DNA of 64,000 bases from contig JACVTC010000007.1 in assembly GCA_016946835.1 (NCBI GenBank), positions 580,001 through 644,000 on the forward strand. Direction: 5' to 3'. Below the pieces are notes generated by a model. That model saw nothing but the letters and a program-made list of their open reading frames with translations. It searched no databases and was not told the DNA's origin. The stretch is from Neocallimastix lanati (nom. inval.) (Eukaryota; Neocallimastigomycota; Neocallimastigomycetes; Neocallimastigales; Neocallimastigaceae). Shown here one piece after another: positions 60,961 to 64,000 of the stretch. The position numbers and the translations under genes are program-made. Each line of letters starts with the position of its first letter. Within the stretch, counting starts at the first letter, position 1.

Positions 60961-63127
60961 AAAATCGAATGTTCGTTAGCTCCTAAAAAGGATAGTAAGA
61001 ATCTCTAAATATGGAATTGATGAAAGTTTTATAAGACCTGAACAATATGGTTTTCGTAATCGAGAGGAATGTATAAGTCTTTATACTACATTAAGAATTA
61101 TAGGTCAGAGAAGGAAATTTGAAAAATAAGGATACTTACCTTGCCTTTTTGGACCTTAAAAAAAGCGTATGACTCAGTTCCCATAGATATTGTATTAATG
61201 AAGATTCATCACTTAGGTAGTAGAGGTAAGTGCTATAATTTTATTGAAAATTTATACTTATCTTCCAAGGCTTGTGTAAGAGTTGATGGACAATTATTGG
61301 AATCATTTAATATTAAGAAAGGAGTTTGTCAAGGTTGTCCCCTCTCACCAATTTTGTTTAACTTGTTCATTAATGATATTTTTAATAATTGTAATAAATA
61401 TGGCATTTCTATTGGTGATAAACGTTGTTGTGGAGGTCTTTTTGCATGATGACATTGTGTTATGTGCTCCAACAAGATCCCAACTTAAGAAATTGTTAAA
61501 AGTTTGCCAGTAAATGGGCTAGAAATAATGAAATGCAATTTGGTATCAATAAATGTGCCAGTCTAGTAGTACGATGGGAATTTTATAATAGTAATCCTAC
61601 TTTTTATCTTTCAATTCAAAAGTTACCTAAAACGAAGTGCTATACCTACTTAGGTGTACCATTTTCAAATGATTTAGAATTGAAACCGATCATACAGAGA
61701 ATGAATAATAAAGTTAGAAATGCACTTTATTCCATAAAAGAATTTCTTAAGAATCCTTATATTCCTATCCCTTATAAAAGAATGTTATTTTCAGCCATAG
61801 TAATTGGACAAGTTTCATATTATTCACCTCTACTTGGATTTAACAAGGATAGAACGAGAAGTACACAGACACTAGTTAATTCAGGATTATACTGGATTGA
61901 AGGATTTTCTAAAGGGAATAGCTTTACTTCCCTTTATTGCGTTTCTAAAGAACTTAACGTTCCTCCTCTTTCGGCGAAATATGCAATTGCTCAGGTAAGG
62001 TGTTTTAAAAAAATGGAAAAACTCGAAATGTATTATCTCTGATTTACTTAGAGATATATCTCGTTGTAGACGTCATGCATGGGATAAAGAAAGTAAAATT
62101 TTAGCTGACAAATTAGATAAATTTACATCAAAAAAAATTTTAAACTTTTACTAGGATAGAGATATAGTAGGAAAATCAATCAAAGTTAAGGCTTATAAAA
62201 ATAATAATTTTGAGAAAACTAGAGAGTATCTTTAGTTAAATTGTAAATTTCCTGAATTTAGAATTGGCTTCCGATGGGTACTTTGTGCCAGCCAGATGTG
62301 GATATAAATTCGATGCTCGTGTTGCTAAAGCCGCCAAAGTGATTGAAGAAGACTGTCCTGAAAGGTGTCCTTTTTGTTATAGAAAAAATAGTAATCCTCG
62401 ATTGGAACATTGGTTTTCTAAATGCTATCTTTTCTGTGAATTTCTTATGAAATATTTTAAGGATATTGATATTCTTTATGAAATATTTTATATTATTTCT
62501 AAATATTGTCCAATATCTAATAGTAATGTAGACACTGTTATCACAGATATGAATAATTTAGAACTGAGTTCTGATTCTAATAATAGTAACAAAGTATATA
62601 ATATTAATAATATTAACAATAGAAATAATATTGTTAATAATAGTAGAAATAGTGATAGTGAAAATAGAATTATTAATATTAGTAATAGTGAAAATTATAA
62701 TATCGTTACTTCTAATTTAGTGAATAGTTCAATTGGTGAAAATCGTGGTAATTTAAGTAATTTTCTGAATAATGAGTGTGTAAATATATATGTGACGTGG
62801 TACCGATTATTTAACTTTCTTCTTGGTGGAAGGGATGCAGATATAATAGATTTAAATTATAAAAAGGAATGGAATATTTTGTTTAAGAACCAAATCATTT
62901 CTGGTGATTATTCAAAAACGCCATTCTTGGTGCGATCTGCGGCTCTCTTTATAGAAATTATGCCTAGGGCTAGTACTCGACAAGGGTTACTATTCCGAAA
63001 GTATAAGCGCAAATTAACCAGGAGCGTCAACGCTGAAAATGCAGTAAGACAGGCTAGCAGGGCCAATGCCTCTGAAGGAGAAGACCATAATTTCTTTCAG
63101 ATAGACAATTCAAACCCTAATCCATAA
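60961..63127 (+). pseudogene. Non-LTR retrotransposon (LINE) reverse transcriptase, frameshifted
   Basis: Reverse transcriptase motifs occur in order: Q-Y-G-F-R (about 61046), A-F-L-D-L-K-K-A-Y-D (about 61143, split by a frame change), G-V-C-Q-G-C-P-L-S-P (about 61320), the catalytic F-A-D-D (61441-61453, broken by a one-base insertion at about 61446), and Y-L-G-V-P-F-S (about 61648). A second frame change is near 61508, and stops or frame changes occur near 62040, 62155 and 62235. A final open frame (62264-63127) carries a terminal zinc motif C-P-E-R-C-P-F-C, then H and C (about 62352-62432), typical of LINE ORF2 C-termini. An Asn-rich insert at about 62510-62760 is followed by a basic C-terminal tail. 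The 5' endonuclease part is absent. It is a dead, 5'-truncated copy. Confidence 0.85.
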
Positions 63128-63475
63128 GGAGGTGAGGTTCGTTGCATATGAACTTTTTTCTGAATTTATTTATATACTTTATTTTTAATTATTACTTTTT
63201 ATTTCACGTTACTATTTCATTTATTATTATGTTCAAATTGGACAAATAATATTTATTTATTTTTTTTAATTATGTGTTTTTTTTTATTTTTTATTAAAAT
63301 TAAAAGTATACATGTATTTTATATAAGAATAAATAAATAAAGATTAAAGTTCGCAATAATTGCGTCTATAAAAAAAAAAAAATAATAAAAAATATACCTT
63401 TTTTTTTTTTTTTTGGAATATTAATTAAATAATATTAAATAATAAAAAAACATATTAATTAAATAATAGAGGAAT

Positions 63476-63518
<43 letters not shown>

Positions 63519-63880
63519 TTTAATGAATTAAAAACATGATAAATTTCAAACGAATTTATAACAAGGTATTTTTATTTTTATTTTTTATTATTATTATTAT
63601 TATTTTTTTTTTAGAAGCTTAACTATTTGATTTTCATTTTAAGAGCTAACTATAATAATGATACGTATTATGAATGAAGGTTATTTTTATGATTATAAAA
63701 CACTTTACCTGTTAAAAAGAATAAATTGGAAGATTAACTTCGAGGATTTGCACATTTAAAAAGTATAAAGTATAATGGTACCAAGGAATTATTATGAACC
63801 TACTATTTCTGTATCTGATTAGTTAATAGCCTTCTGTATGAAAATTCCTTCTCGACTACTCAATATTTTTTAGCCTCTGT
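63128..63880. other. Retrotransposon 3' flank and AT-rich spacer
   Basis: The first 30 bases after the stop are GC-richer and may be the retrotransposon 3' UTR. AT-rich DNA with a TA repeat (63481-63515) follows. From about 63605 the sequence grows more complex and may already belong to the next element. Confidence 0.5.
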
Positions 63881-64000
63881 ATTAGCTGGAATATTAATGG
63901 TTGGAATTCTGTAAAACATTAACGGACTTAAAACTCAAATTTTTAATTCAATTTTTTAATCCTATTTTGTATTTGTCTTCAAGAGATCAATGAAAAGAAA
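63881..64000 (+). pseudogene. Degenerate LINE AP-endonuclease domain, start only
   Basis: One plus frame reads S-W-N-I-N-G-W-N-S at about 63880-63907, the opening signature of LINE AP-type endonucleases, and L-Q-E near 63978, the usual downstream catalytic Glu context. In-frame stops lie between them, so it is decayed. It runs out of the window and would be a separate copy from the reverse transcriptase relic upstream, since the endonuclease should precede RT. Confidence 0.5.

Overview
The window is extremely AT-rich eukaryotic nuclear DNA. It has long poly-A/poly-T runs, many (AAT/ATT)n microsatellites, small spliceosomal GT-AG introns, and proteins swollen by asparagine/serine-rich low-complexity segments. 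Two of the conserved genes are ciliary or centriolar (an OFD1 homologue and a CATIP-like protein), so the organism should build flagella at some life stage. This argues against Dictyostelium, which has similar base composition but no centrioles. Together with decayed non-LTR retrotransposons, a relic of a nucleocytoplasmic large DNA virus, an ApoO-type MICOS protein and BRAP2, the best guess is a flagellated early-diverging fungus, most like the anaerobic gut fungi (Neocallimastigomycota). The lineage is inference; the AT-richness and splicing are directly visible.

Layout. 1-2795 (minus): a ten-exon UPF0652/DUF2009 protein with an N-terminal B-box zinc finger, running off the left edge, with 13-nt and 18-nt microexons. 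5897-13487 (minus): an 18-exon OFD1 homologue with TOF and LisH motifs, a long coiled coil and an Asn-rich tail; several introns are filled with ATT repeats. 15018-18821 (plus): a six-exon CATIP-like ciliogenesis protein transcribed divergently from OFD1 across about 1.5 kb. 22067-23083 (plus): a three-exon MIC26/MIC27-like (ApoO family) protein. 24.85-26.6 kb: two non-autonomous DNA-transposon-like elements whose ends are arrays of a 15-bp motif, one flanked by a perfect 10-bp duplication. 27.4-30.3 kb: a decayed viral block with the C-terminal part of an Rpb2-like RNA polymerase subunit (plus) and a frameshifted D5-like primase/SF3 helicase (minus). 30.6-31.2 kb: unclassified higher-complexity islands. 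31.2-42.8 kb: gene-free AT-rich DNA. 42838-52262 (plus): a three-exon gene for a protein of about 3,011 residues, almost wholly low complexity, of unknown function. 54.7-55.5 kb: a non-LTR retrotransposon fragment. 57267-60005 (plus): intact, intronless BRAP2/ETP1. 60.96-63.13 kb: a frameshifted retrotransposon with reverse transcriptase and terminal Cys/His motif. 63.88-64.0 kb: the start of another degenerate LINE endonuclease domain.

How the genes relate. OFD1 and CATIP-like share an upstream region and both belong to cilium assembly, so this is a small candidate ciliary neighbourhood. The other genes (BRAP2 ubiquitin ligase, ApoO-like membrane-shaping protein, UPF0652) show no obvious functional link. 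The 24.8-31.2 kb stretch is a landing zone for mobile and viral DNA. No tRNA, rRNA, CRISPR or recognisable promoter element was found. Exon boundaries were read by eye from splice signals, reading-frame phase and protein similarity recalled from memory; no search was run.
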